Source: Zygnema cylindricum
Lineage: Eukaryota; Streptophyta; Zygnematophyceae; Zygnematales; Zygnemataceae
DNA: 64,000 nt
Assembly (NCBI GenBank): GCA_037447655.1
Contig: JBBHKE010000190.1
Location: 62,001-126,000 of the forward strand
Direction of reading: 5' to 3'
In this document: positions 13,201 to 25,686 of the stretch, one piece after another
Layout of the letters: the number at the start of each line of letters is the position of its first letter
How positions within the stretch are numbered: the first letter of the stretch is position 1
Position numbers and translations under genes: made by a program
Notes under the pieces: generated by a model
What the model was told of the DNA's origin: nothing
The model's database searches: none
Seen by the model: the letters and a program-made list of their open reading frames with translations, nothing else

Positions 13201-16200
13201 AAGTTACCAGCTATTCGATACTACAAGAGAAAAGATCAAAAGAAGAAAATACTCCTTCCTGTTTAAAACTTCTTCCCATCCTTCAAGACGTGCAAAGTTA
13301 TGCAAAATGCCTACACTTCAAATGATTTAATTGCTTTTAAGCTGTTACTCATAGCTTATATACAGTTAGCTCACATTCCTAATACAAAATCTCATAGCAG
13401 AAAAGCCACATGACACGGTGCTTATATATGTTTCTGGTTGACTTTTGGCTAGTCGTGCACTTCCCTTTCACAATTGGTATGTTTAGATGACACGACAAGG
13501 CACTTGAATTTGAAAAAATGAAATACTCTTCATTGAACCATCAACAAGAGGATCATGTCATTCAGATATCTACAAACAGATATCTACAAACATTTCTGGG
13601 ACTGCTGCTGTAACAATATTCCTAGAATAAACAAAGGGGTATTTTAAACAAGACCTATGGTACAAAATCACATGGACGGTGAAAATCCCTGTTTTGTCCT
13701 AAGAGCCAAGATAAAAGTAACCCTAAAATGAAAACCTACAACCAGTGCTTTCCGCTCGCATAAATACTTTGGCTTTGACACACAAAAAACCGGGTTGAAT
13801 ATTGCTTTGTAACTGTTGTCTATACACTAGTCACTGTCACTCACGATTTAAAACGACGATTGAACCATTGGCAAGATCAGCAAGATGATTGAATACATCT
13901 ATGAATAAGGAACCATCATCCTCAAAGTTAGGAAGCAAAAAACGAAGCAAAATAAAAACACAAAAGCTAAAGTAAGCTATCAACCTTTCATGCAACTGTG
14001 GCTGTCTGTGGCAAATCTATGGCTGCTATAATTCATGTCTAGGAATTGAACCTTACAGTTTCCTTGGGACACCAAAAGCAAGTATAGTTTGGATCCATAC
14101 AAATTCACGCGGACCCATGAAGAAAATAAACCCCTCAAACAGCTTTGAGCGCTCAATGCTAGAAAGTGCCACTGTCACTGGGGCCTCAGTTTGAATCTCT
14201 TGTATATCATCAGAAGAACCCCCACCGACAAATACCTGTGGTACAAACCTACAGAAATCAAAGTTACCGACACCCATCAGCAAAATCTGAATAGTACATG
14301 CATCCACATGAGATGCAAAATTGATCTATTTTGATGCTTTTTCCTCCTCCAGAAGAGAGGGGATCAAGGGTCTTCTTTCCATGTTATTGAGTTGGTCTAT
14401 CGTGACCACCTGTCATAATGTGACATCTACTGGATCCCTTTTTGTCTGCGTGTTCTTTACTAGACCAGTGTAAATACGCCGTCCACAGCAGGCTATTTCC
14501 ATTTCCTCCAGCCCCTTGAGGGCAAAAAGTATGCGGTCTGCTGAGCTACTCTCCACGAATAATTATTTTTTTGAGTTTAATAAAACAACTGCCCTTCACA
14601 AGTGAATTGGATGAAAATAGAAAACCATTACAATCGTTCTTCTGGAGTGCTGAACTGAATGAGATCCACGTCTGAAAAGGTTGTCGAATAGATATTCTCA
14701 TGAACCCCCATTAACCAGGTTAGTTTTGAAATTTGGACCAAACCTCCACACATTGCTCTAAAAATATCGCGTCAACATTATCCACAAGAAAAGACACAGG
14801 TCTGTGATTTATGTGAAACGGCCAAGAATGCATAATGCAACTAAACAATAATTACAAGTTTTCAATTTATTCCAGTATTTGATTTTGCCTGGTCGAACTT
14901 AGTCATTTAACCTCTAAGGGACTAATCCAATCCTATGGCCAATATCCGGGCATGACCAAACCTGTCCTGCAAATTTAACAACCATTCTTTTTGAAAAAGA
15001 GAGCTTCACCACACTGAAGCGCACTGTGTTTTGAGGCGACAAGAATCAAAAGCTGCCTTTGTAGTATTCTTTACAGTTGTGCAGAAGAGAAATTATAGAG
15101 AAAATGAAATCAAACACAATAAATCAACATGTCTTCAAAGGCTAGCATGAAATGAAAGCTCACTCTTCAGGATTTGGTAGTGGAGTGTCAGTTGAATTGA
15201 CAAAAGAGAAAGCCTGCAAACAATAAGAGTCGTTGAAGTTATTTATTGAACTTTTGGAATAAAAAATGCACATTCAACAGAGATGCAACCCACTTTATAT
15301 TTTACATTACTTACAAATAAATGCAAATGAGAGCAGTCAAAAAATCGACAGCGCATGTTAGACAGCTGCCAATTTTTTCGTCTCATATTGCTCAGCATGC
15401 TGGTGACAACTTAAAGAACTTTCCACAAACAGCACTTGCAAACCAATAATGGATAAATTGTGCAAATTTGAACAAAGAAAGTGAAAAATGACCATTGAAA
15501 ACGGGACTAAAAATGATTATTGTTCAGGGCACTGTCAAATACATCTCCTTCTGTCGAACTCCCAGTCTAACGGACTGCCTATTTGCATACAAAACATCAA
15601 GCGTCACTAGATGGCGAAACATTACCAGGAGATAATCAAGTGTCAAAATAGGCTTATGGGAGGCAATCGCTTTTGCAACAACTGGTGAGAGAACGCTTTT
15701 GCCCTCAATCAGAAGGTGAGTGCAGGCAGAATTCCACTCACGTACAATATGGATACCTGCAGAGCACAGAACAAATGTTCGTCTTTTAAAGTTTTGAAAG
15801 TAAAAACATACCTCCCGGAGATTACATTCTGAAAGCCCTGCATTAAAACCAAACAAATTAGAAACCAAACGCCTAAAACATATATAAAGCAGCTCTTCCG
15901 CATATGTCAACCATCGAGCCTATTCGATCGTGGCTAGAAAAAACTAAAAGTCAGTTTGCCCTTCGTAAATGTAAGTAATACAGTTTGTCTGCAACTATTG
16001 GGCTTGACGCAATACCATGAAGTTCAAGCCAATTTCCAAAATATTCAGGTCTCGCCTCTAATTGTACGCTCATATAAATACCAAGGACCAAGTGGCTAAT
16101 GAAAGCACCTGCGCAACAGTGCTAAAGAAACACGGAAAACAAGCTTCTCTGCTCGCCACCTTTCATGTTGATTTTGTTGCAAATTTATCATCGTGTTAAC

Positions 16201-19200
16201 AATGTTTATACACACAACTCTGGATACAGTTTTCCCATGTCAGGTGCATCCTAGACCATGCAGGTTTTGTACTAAACACAGTCTGCGTGGTTCACCTTAA
16301 TAAAACCAATGGTAAATAAGCAAAGAGGTTCTGAGAATAATAAGCTCATCCAGGAAACTTCAAATATGCCAAAACTGATATAAATGATGAAGCATGAGAT
16401 CCACTGCTGTAAATACCCGCTTTACATTAATTGAATAATCGCCAATTTGAATCGAACACCAGGACTAAACAGTCTAGGCTACAAAAAGTTAAACTAGTGG
16501 CAGTCACTGCTCCCAACCATACAGCAAAGCTAGAAATCTAAAACCCATCTTGACATTTCAAATCTTACCATGTTCTACCGCAAGTTTTTCGACCTCCATT
16601 TTCTTTGCCGAAGCGTCAACTTTAGAAATGCAAAGAACTAATGGAACAAAAATGAGTCTGCATGCACAGTACATTTCAGTCAATTAACTAGAATATTTTC
16701 TAGGAGTGAGTGAATCGACCCTATGGATGTCGCAAAAAAATATAATGTGTCTTTACTGGTGCAAGTCTCATTGCCTTACACTGGCAATCCTACACGTTAA
16801 CGTATGTCAGCTTTATCCACACTGGAGGATTAATTACTAAGTTATGAAAGAGCATTCGTGAACTGATAGTAAAAACTCGCATTGAGCTAGCCTTAGAACT
16901 GCATTAACAGCGCCAATAACATGTTTGCTTTGAATATCCCCGAAATGCCCATCTAATTTCCCATGAACTACACTGCCCATCCCTGTCAGAGTCAATCACT
17001 CTAATTCGAGTGAGTGTTTTTTGAATCCAAATTGTAAATTAGCGTTGATAACACTAATTGGTTGAGTGGCCCATAATGAGCCACGTTACGACACATAATT
17101 TAGAGTAGTTGATTCTAATAACCCACAAATTCTAGTAACAATGGGCTGTGTAGCGCATGCCACAGATACCACAGAACAATAAAATATAACTGCCTAATGG
17201 ACCGTGACTCACCAATCACTGACTTTCATGATATCCACAATGTGAGCTGGTCTCACATAAAATCCCCCGAACTTGAGAAATAAACTGGTTCAACTAATAC
17301 TGAACCAGTGTCAGTACTTTGAGTGTCAATTTAAAGTGAAATCTAAGTGGAAAGTAAACCAGATCCGGAACTCTGTGGGCCTTTCCTGGCTAGGGTGACA
17401 AGAAGTACACAACAAGTAAGTTCCATAGGCTTTTTAAGTTTTTGTATGCATGCATGCATCAACTTCTAAATGTACAGCTTGCTTCATTGTGTATCCTGTT
17501 CTTTATCCCTCCGAGTCTTGTCGTAAAAAAAAACTTAGGAAAAGCTTTCTTTGGCACTCATCCAAACTGGAATAGCTTTACGGCTTCAAGTTTGACTCTG
17601 TTCCATAAGAACAATGACTCACTGAGTGTTCTTTGACTCCCCACGTGTCCTCTTTTCAAATGGGGTTTTTTCAGGTTTTTCCCACAATCCTTGAGTGAAA
17701 CCATGTACTTTAACAAACTTGTGGCATAGATGATAGCAATGGATAGGACTTGGTGAAGAACCTGAATACTGTTTTATTGGTTCCAAAAATGACAAGATCT
17801 CCATCGTCAAGGAATTTCCCGCCCTCTGGTACAGGGATGCCCGGCAATGGTTCACCTTCCTCAGACTTTCTTACAAATGTTCCAAGTTTCGACTTATCTA
17901 TCACCTTAATCGGAGGCCTTGGAGGTTTGTCACCATGCTTTACAGGACAATACTCTGGAGTATCTCCAACAATAACCTCGGAATGCAAACGTGATACTGC
18001 TTTATCAGTGTTGATGACAACTGTGCAGTCTGTGAAACAACAAAAAAACATCAATTTCATGTTGTGAGAAGAGAAATAGCGTTTTACTCTCACAAGTATA
18101 AGAGTTCCTCAACTTCTCTGGTCATAGATGCAAATTCGATCCTCAAAAATGGTACAAATTTATGACTTACTGTGCTCCACTCTTTTCTTCAGCCAGTCTG
18201 ACAAGTTCTGAAAGGTTGGTCCACTTTTGCAGAGGTACTAGAATGTAAAAAGTGAAAGAATGAACAAACTGCCCCATATCACTTGCCCGAATTCAAAATT
18301 GAAACCATGGTTGTACTCAAGTGTTCTTGAGCCTTCACATCAGAATGAGTTAATCATTTACCTTTACGGCCGACAGAATAAGATCCCGCTCTTGTGAAAT
18401 TGTAAACACTCGGACCTGCAAACCCGTCCATCAGAAAATACATTCAAATTTCTTCCCAGTTTAATCTACTATATGCCCATGAATTATTGTGAATGCGAAT
18501 AAAGTAAAAACTCAGAAAATAAGAAATCTCATACGGAGCAGCGATTTTGCAGAGATATTCCACGATATATGTGATCGGGCCATTTGTAAACAGAAAAAGT
18601 TCATTTATTGACAAAGGATGGAGCAAATATCCAGCTTTAAATGATTGCAGCTTCTTATACTGGATAATGCCTCTGACAGAGGCTTTCCTGACCATAATTA
18701 TTGAAGGTGCTAAGATCACATGTATTTTTCTCTCTTTCCTAAAGAGAAAGCACAGAAAGAAAAAAATGCTCAATAGGCCAAGTGAAGGATCACTAGAGAC
18801 TGCATTCCTCCACAAAATTCCTCAAGTGTCATTTATTGCCGGCAAAATGTGCATTTCAAACGTCATCAAAGCATGAAGTATTCAGAAAAGAAAAACGAGT
18901 CTATCAAAATTATCAGCCACTATCAGCCACATGCCACTCAACGGCCAGCTTCAAGAGTAAAATACAAAGTTGAAATTCTACTACCTTCTAAACCAGGTCT
19001 AGAGTAATCTAGACCAGGTCTACAGAACCTTGAGGCTTGACAAACTTTAGTGAATGTTTGAAGGACCGTTTATAGCTAATATGCAGACTTTCTGTCAAGA
19101 TGTAAATGAATATAAATTTGAGCAAACAGGAAATGCAAGAATTATTGCACGTTTCTGCTTTTTTTGTTGTTGTTGGAATAAAATATTGTGATATGAATGT

Positions 19201-20626
19201 GTTAGATGTTGGCCAAGTGCAAGCTCAAGTCCTCGTTAAAGCAATGGTAAACAGAGGACCGGTTTCCAAATTTCACCACCACTCTTTCTGAACGAGAGAT
19301 ACAGTCAAGATACAGTTTAAAAAAATCCTTTCCTTATGTCAAAGTCCATTCGACAGAATAAGCCATGTCATAGTGGCATTCCTCAATCAGAGAAAAAAGG
19401 TATCAAGGTAAGCATAGAGCAACGAAAAGAAAGTTACAGCTGAAAATAACGGTATTTTCAGTGGCTTTGCCAGGTCAGATCATGAATAAAACAAGTGATC
19501 ATGATAAAAAAAGTTTAAAGTGTGATATATTTGCAGTGATACAAAAAAATTGCGGGCCATTGAGGTAGAAATACTCAGACGTAATCAGACCAGTATAAAG
19601 ACTTGTTAATGCAAATGCCTTACTTTCAAACAAGCTAAGCCTCGCATGCACAGCTTGCTCCATAGAAAAAATGTTCACATTTGCAATTCGATCCCGACAA
19701 GCTTTGGGCTAGAAAAAACAAGCCATTTCTGATACTGTGGTATTCAAAAGAACGCTCAAAGAAATATGGTCCATTTTCCGGACTAATCAATGAGTCATGT
19801 TGATGAGTTGAATAGTGTGTACCACATTCATCTGGAATCTAGTGTGTATCACATTAATCTTGAATCTACTGTGAATCACATTAACATTGAATCTAGTGTG
19901 TATAACCTTACTCTTACTATATACATAATCTTGAATCTTGTGTGGAATCACATTAATATTGCCAAAATAGCGATTGGAATAAACTACAAAGCATCAGAGG
20001 TAGACAGTCTTGTTTCCAGAAATGACTAGAAAACCTATGCTGAACAAAAATTAACGGCTTAGAGGCTGTAAACCACATAAAATTAGTGGTTATATCAAAA
20101 TGCCTTTGGTTATAAAATAACAGGAGGTAGGCAGTCTGTTCTTTCGGCTTCGTCTACAACAAAAAAACCATCAAAATGAACTCTCAACATTCTGATGGTT
20201 AATTTATTCTTCAGGATTAGTCTAAAAACTGCTTGTCCCTTGAATAGAGCAGATGTACAAGCCCATATTTCTGCACACCTTCGAAAAATTAAGGTCGAAT
20301 TAAAATCTCCTGCAAATACTGGCATGCTAATGCAGACAGCGCCTGGCATTATGTTCTTATTACACAAAAGCATACTACTTTAATGGTACCTCAGATATGG
20401 CACAGAACCTGATATATGTCGTACATAAATATAATGCACAGGCTGGAAAACAATCCAGCTAAAACATTGAAAGGCATATTTCTGTCCTCAGCGTTTTGCC
20501 ATCATTCTTCATTATTTGCCTTGCTTTATAATTATTGCCACGAATGTTTAATTAAAGTGCAGATAATAAATCCCTACCCTGTTTTCGGCTGTCTGCTATG
20601 CCAATCGAAGTAAACACCCACACCAT
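6308..20626 (-). CDS. NBS1: NBS1 (nibrin), MRN-complex subunit; about 14 exons
   Basis: This is the DNA double-strand-break sensor and adaptor that links MRE11-RAD50 to ATM in the nucleus. Exons in phase: 20626-20578, 18415-18362, 18029-17762 (FHA: GRK at residues 32-34, SRLH at 47-50, KLGTFV); 16657-16569 and 15756-15626 (BRCT1, REWNSACTHLL); 15213-15164; 14248-14101, 13171-13106, 11963-11759 (BRCT2, LFEGFIFFM, LLLEGAGG); 11453-11329; 10884-10246 (disordered, ending in the MRE11-binding motif NFKRFRK); 8567-8468 (RREKKRKENEAAADELFNAD); 6409-6308 (LKRQK, then a basic tail, stop TAG). Every junction up to 10246 keeps frame with GT-AG. The start MVW matches plant NBS1 as I recall it. One short exon between 10246 and 8567 is unresolved, so the product is about 675-700 residues. 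The DELF...LKRQK end resembles the ATM-binding motif. The exon 3 donor (GTTCTT) is weak. Confidence 0.92.
6420..6670. repeat. Minisatellite in the last NBS1 intron, block 1
   Basis: Imperfect repeats of about 45-60 bp contain ATATGGAAAA, AGTCGAAATGG, GTCAGTATAC and CTCGACTGTTAT. The unit is the same as in the larger block at 7550-8140. Confidence 0.75.
7169..7208. repeat. (TA)n microsatellite
   Basis: A run of about 19 uninterrupted TA dinucleotides ends in TTTT inside the last NBS1 intron. Confidence 0.95.
7550..8140. repeat. Minisatellite in the last NBS1 intron, block 2
   Basis: A dozen or so imperfect units of about 45-50 bp carry TATAATATGGAAAAAAGTCG, AATGGTGGTCAG and TATACTCAACTG. Same family as 6420-6670. 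With the TA run it accounts for much of the 2-kb final intron. Confidence 0.8.
8630..8785. repeat. About 22-bp tandem repeat in an NBS1 intron
   Basis: Six to seven copies of a unit near CATCCATTCAACGTCAGTCT, with variants, lie just upstream (on the minus strand) of the exon at 8567-8468. Confidence 0.85.
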
Positions 20627-21370
20627 AGCAACTCCCCAACACAAAAAAAAACACGACAATTTAACGAAGTAGCTAAAGGTCGAAAAATAGCTTATGTCTT
20701 CCTCTCAATCCTCCGGCAACTGAATGGTATAAAAATGTTGGCTGAGACTGTCAATTGCGTTCGGAAGACACTAAACACCATTGAACATATTGCGTCGGTA
20801 CAGTAATGTAGCTGTGTGCAAGGACGAGTAGAAGGCCTGTAGGATTCTCCACGGAAAATTTGAGATATCCGAACATATACTATGTAGTGTGGCCTGATCG
20901 TCCGTTGGGGTTGGCGAAGGTGCAGACCTTGGGCGTTACAGCACTACCTCAAAAGCTATTATTGTGGGATTAATCAAGAGTTCTCACGCGGAATCCATTT
21001 AAATATTTGTTTCAGAAGTATACAACGCAATCCGTATTCTAATTAATAGGCACATCGCAGTACACGGTTGACACTTGGCTAGACACGTGGAAGTCTAGCT
21101 CCACTCCGAAGCCGACACTACAGTACAGTATGGGTTCGTACCCTTTGTTTGCACTCACGACAGCCTGGTGAATCCACGTTTAGGTTGAGATTTGAAGAAC
21201 ATAATTTAAGATTATTCCTGTCTCGAAAGAAACCAACTTTATTTCAAAAAGTGCGATGGAAAAATCCATCAAAGTACAAAGGGGCTCAAAAAGAAGAAAT
21301 AGACGCTTGTTGCTAAAGAATAGCCAAAGGAAAAGAAGGTAAACAAAACATGTGAAGACACCAACTCTAT
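20627..21370. promoter_or_regulatory. Upstream region of NBS1; no other gene seen
   Basis: This 0.74-kb stretch separates the NBS1 start codon from the 3' end of LINE copy 2. It must hold the NBS1 promoter and 5' UTR, but I see no clear TATA box. It includes a diverged copy (20765-20890) of a sequence also found at 5850-5960. Confidence 0.35.
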
Positions 21371-21449
21371 CTAAAAAAAACTGCCAAAACTAAGCAAATA
21401 TAATAAAGATGACACTAAACAAAAGAAAAAACTACACAACCCTAACAAG

Positions 21450-22139
21450 CTAAACTCCACACCCCCGAAGATCGTGGATGTGGATTGGATCCCTTGGTGG
21501 AAGATGTGGGAGGCCCCGCCGGTCATCCGCCACCGTACTCCGCCGTAGAAGGGCCGCGGCCTGCGCTCGTTGAAGAGCCACTGATACTCGTTGACGGTAA
21601 AACGCGACGAGAAGGCTCGGGGGAGGGCTTCCTGGACCCCGGGTCTCAAATGTTTTCTTCGCACAGTCGCGGAGGAAATCATCAAAGGACTTGTCCAAAG
21701 TACCAAAAATTTCTGCGGCAAATGGCACAAATTGGTCCGCCGGGTCTCGGTGAGCATAATCTCTTTCCTTAGAAGTTGCTGCGTCCCGAGCCGCCACCCC
21801 TGTGTGTACCGCCGCGCAAGAAGAAACGTTGGTCCCAGTCGGATCCGTGAGGACCACATCACCCAAAGTCCTCCCAGCCCCATGAAGGAAAACCAAGACA
21901 ACTCGAGGACTTCTAAGGTCGTTAGACTGGGAGCGAGGAGGTAGTACATGAGAAACTTCACAACTCACGGTGTAGCCTGCATCAGTACCAATTGCAGCAA
22001 TTGAGTCACGAACCAAATCATGCGCAACCGTACGTTCACCGCCCCTAGAGCAACGGAGTAGATGAATCCCGTCCGAGTCGATAGGTTGATTACAAACACA
22101 ATGGGGTCGCCCAAGAAGTGCAGGGTGGGGCAAACCCAA
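21450..22139 (-). pseudogene. C-terminal CCHC and restriction-like endonuclease of LINE copy 2
   Basis: The open stretch of 229 codons starts at LGRPHCVCNQPIDSDGIHLLRC, a C-x-C...H...C zinc knuckle, followed by a helix starting GGERTVAHDLVRDSI. A segment with RSPRVVLVFLHGAGRTLGDVVLTDPT contains the Asp-Val motif typical of restriction-like endonucleases of early-branching LINEs. The conserved Lys of the nuclease fold is not obvious, and the protein's function as nicking enzyme is inferred from this arrangement after an RT. Confidence 0.65.
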
Positions 22140-23139
22140 ACGAAGACGTAAGGCATATGTGAACTGGTCGGACGTCGGACGAAGGGTTGAAAAAATGGGT
22201 GTGGCTTGCAGCCATGCACCAGCCCCTGGCCCAGAACACGAACGCAGTCAAGCACGTGATTGAGCAGAAGGAAGCCCGTTTAAAAGGTTATGGAATTCAG
22301 CGGCTGCCAATTGCTCAGTTAACCGTTGTTAGAGATGAATGTTGTTGTCGGAAATAAAAGTTTGAAAGGGTGGAACCTGGTTACTTGCATCAGGTGGGAG
22401 GAGCGCACGCGCGGAGAGAAGAGTCTCATGAAAAGGAAAAAGGTTTTCCTCCACCTTAGGGACGACTTGGGCCAGAATTAGAACGTCGTCAACGATAAAA
22501 CGAGTGGTGATGGTAGGTGCCACCAAAGACCAACTACCCAAATATGCCGCCGGTGCAACTCAACCGTCATTCGAAATAGGGAGACTAGCTTGTTGGCGCG
22601 CAAACGAACTCTCCGGCCGATCAAAAATCACATGCCCAACAAGGTGGTGGAGTACGCTAAAGAGTTTGTCGTCAAAGTCTTTAAGAGAAGACAAAAACAG
22701 AATCGTTGGTGGACAGTCCGGGCAAGATAAAGAGGACGTTGAGCAAAACAACGGGTGAGGATTGCAAAAGCCACTTGGGAGTCGGAGAGCTTAAGAAGGT
22801 CATCAGAGTGCGAGAGATCCTCCAACAACGCATCTGTAACAACTTGATTCACAAAGGATAGGGTTCCAATAGGGGATCCTAAAGCTTTAATTCCCTTTGT
22901 TGAAGACGCAATTCGAAAACCCATAGGGACGGGGTAGTCAAAAGGTAAGCCTCGGGGGCACCACGCTACATACTTAGATGGGTTAACCGATAAACCGATC
23001 TTAGAAAGTTGTTCTGCAAAATGGGCGAAGGCAAACAAAACTTGATCTCGGGGCCCGACAATATGCGTATCATCCGCAATCGAAGGGAATAAACAACCAG
23101 GAAAAGTCGAAGCAGAGTCTCGTAGTGCTTGAAGGTGAC

Positions 23140-24027
23140 CTAATGCAAAAAGGGTGCCCCCAGACGATCACCCTGGCAAGTGCCAGTCGCAGATTCTATC
23201 GTGGCACCATCACCAAAAGGACCACCAAGAGGAAAAATGAGAGGGCTTGGACGAGAATAAAAGGCACGCACAAAAGGAAAAATCTGGTTGATCGGTGATG
23301 GAGCATGCCTTAACTCGCGAAAGATATCATTTCGGCTAATTGTGTTAAATGTGTTGGCAACATCCACTTGAAGGATCACCCAATCCGGATGGAGGTCTAG
23401 AAGAGCCCGAAGGCCATGAACAACTGCCTCACAACCCCCCCTGGTAGCAACTCCAAACAGGTGCGGTGTAAAGTGGTCATGGAAAGCCCCTTGAAGTTGG
23501 ATACACATTGCACGAGCCACTAATCGATACAGAACTTCTCCAATAGCAATGGTGCGAATGCTACCGGCTGGTTTGGAAACAACGACAAGAGGTGCCGCAG
23601 AGACAAGCGGTATAACTTGGTGAGGGACGTTCCCCCGAGCCACCCCAGAAGCCACTTTAAAAAGGATGTCAAAACCTTGAGAGGGGATTTCAGGAGGAAA
23701 TATGTCTCGCAAGAGTTCATAAACCATGCCAGATGGGCGTCCCGCCGAAAGATGAGGAGACCAAATCAAAGCTTTTGTAAATGCTTCTCGCTCTAAGTCG
23801 AAAGACTCGAGTGGATCATGCACCTCGACGAAAGAATGGAGCTCGTCACGGGCAGGAGGATGGAGCAAACGCAGAGCTTTAACTGTTGCCTCTAAAGACG
23901 GAGACGGGGTGAAAGGTCGAAGCGCACGAGCAGCTCGAGGAAACTCTCCAGAACGACCAAGATGGACCGCCCGATGTAATCTCGCGGTGGACGTTACAAG
24001 TGGGGCATGGCGTTTGGGAGGGGACAT
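23140..24027 (-). pseudogene. Reverse transcriptase of LINE copy 2
   Basis: 295 open codons include the linker TARLHRAVHLGRSGEFPRA (matching copy 1), the VVSKPAGSIRTIAIGEVLYRL block, LQVDVANTFNTI with the first catalytic Asp, and the GTCQGDRLGAP block where the usual GDPLG is changed to GDRLG. The reading frame is lost right after this block, and the remaining active-site motif continues in another frame near 23070. Confidence 0.8.
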
Positions 24028-24965
24028 AGAAAGACTGATGACCCGATCCGGGTGCTCCTATTGCAATGACTCCTAATCCCCCCTCAAAAATCGTTGGGAA
24101 CGAGCCTTCGTCTCACGAGCCCCGCTCGCACCTCCTCTTGTTGGCAAAACCAAAACACAAAGAGGAAATAAGAGGAGTAAGTGCCATGCCGCGTCGTTGG
24201 CGATGTCCTCAGCGAATAAAGCTAAAGGAAATCGAAGAGTCGCTTGGACAGAATCACGAAGATTACTCGGGATTCGAGAATACAATCGAGGGCGTGGGTA
24301 GCCCAAGTGATAACACCCCGAAACGTCGTGACGACGAACATATTGCCAATCAGTAGGAGATGGTTGTTGGCGATTAGTTGGTGGAGAAGGCTGGCCTTTG
24401 TCTAAAGGAAAAGCACACATGAAGAGAACCAATTCAGACATTTTTGTTTCCTATGTCGTACACGCAGGAACGTGTTTTATAGTTTTTTGTATCGGTATCC
24501 ATTTTCCGATATCCAATATGTACCTTCTTTAGAGGTCGCAAACGGTCAACCGAAACCGTGACCGACCATTAACCGACTGCCCGCGTCGGATCCGAAACGG
24601 ATTCGGTTGCCAAATTTTGGGGGTCGCGCGGTTACGGTCGGTTGATTCACCAGGAAAAAAAAAAGGGTCGGTCACGGTCCGTCAACCAAAAAACAAAAAA
24701 AAATGAAAATTTTGTACTGTCCCTAAAATCCAACATTCTTGTACTTTGTACTCTTTAGCATCGTGGAAGTACGTGACATCATGATTAACGTCGCAAATCT
24801 GACACGGTACTGTAGTAAGCTATTTTATTTCGCAAATCAAAGGGAACGCAACAAAGCGTCGCAAATCTGACACGGTAGTACACTATTCATTTCGAAAATC
24901 TTAGGGAACGCGACAAAGCGTCGCAAATTTGACACGGTAGTACACTCTTCATTTCGCAAATCTTA

Positions 24966-25686
24966 GGGTAACATTCTAGTTGGCGGTCCCAGTGAATATA
25001 TGGACAATTCTACTAACAGCGTTTGAAGTCCGCTCCATTGTGTCGGGCCAGTAACCAACCTTACTCAATTATGATTAGCGCCACATAAGGTTACATTACA
25101 GAGTCAAAAAATCTTTAAAAAATATACAAACGGAAAGTCAGAATAAAATATCTGTATGACCAGAGGTAGTTAATGATTCGTACGTAAAGTTTGCGGACAA
25201 ATTTTGATTTTGAAAATGGAAATCAAAATTTCGAAACAGAATGGCAAAAAGACGCGGCAAACTTTGAAGGTCGCGGCAAACTTTGAATGTCGGTGGATGT
25301 CAGACGCAACGTGCGAGGATATTTTCGAACTCACCTACATCCAGCATGGCAGGCGGCATATGGCCTGCACGACGTGCACGCCTGTGATCGCTTGTTCAAA
25401 GTAGATATGTATTTCCTTTTTGACGTGTACCAATAGAAATCATCTTATGGGCCCCAACTCTCCTCGCGAGGAGAGTTGGGGCCCACTACATGATGTGCCC
25501 GATTGCTTCGCGGATTTCAAAAAATGAAATATCCAACGCCTACATCATTGGAGCTTCCCGACAGCTTTCTAGTAACTATGTTTCGTCTGACAAAAAAAAA
25601 ATAATGGTACAGCTCTGTACGGTACTGTACGAAAACGTACGGGATCCAGTAACGAACCCCACTTTTCGTCTAATGGAATGTAACCC
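24966..25686. mobile_element. Harbinger-like element inserted in hAT element A
   Basis: The insert starts GGGTAACATTC and ends GAATGTAACCC, flanked on both sides by TTA (24963-24965 and 25687-25689), the 3-bp target duplication typical of PIF/Harbinger. It splits the 62-bp repeat array of the surrounding hAT element. It holds a 38-bp perfect palindrome and no transposase. Its right half matches the element ending at 4002. Confidence 0.7.
25448..25485. repeat. Perfect 38-bp palindrome centred on TCGCGA
   Basis: The arms 25448-25466 and 25467-25485 are exact reverse complements without a spacer, and the centre is CCTCGCGAGG. The arm sequence differs completely from that of the palindrome at 3776-3817 although the surrounding elements are related. 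Confidence 0.95.

Larger units (their letters stand above)
21370..24441 (-). mobile_element. Non-LTR retrotransposon, copy 2 (RT + CCHC + restriction-like endonuclease)
   Basis: This minus-strand element belongs to the same family as the one at 1-2610. Right to left it has an N-terminal segment (24441-24073), a linker and RT (24027-23140), the RT active site and thumb (23038-22329, with IADDTH just upstream at about 23070), then a C-terminal CVC...HLLRC zinc motif and a PD-(D/E)XK-like endonuclease ending in DVVLTDP (22139-21450). The frame changes at about 23150, 22560 and 22260, so it is inactive, though the catalytic ADD is intact. I place it among LINEs with a restriction-like endonuclease rather than an AP endonuclease. 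The 3' end is set approximately and no poly-A tail is obvious. Confidence 0.85.

Noticed and set aside
18176-18242. Possible extra NBS1 exon (LCKSGPTFQNLSDWLKKRVEH) with a GTAAGT donor
   Set aside because: Its length (67 nt from the TAG acceptor) breaks the frame between the FHA exons at 18362 and 18029, which already join perfectly in phase.
18444-18876. Overlapping ORFs of 109-123 codons on both strands
   Set aside because: They lie inside an NBS1 intron and show no domain or homology pattern.
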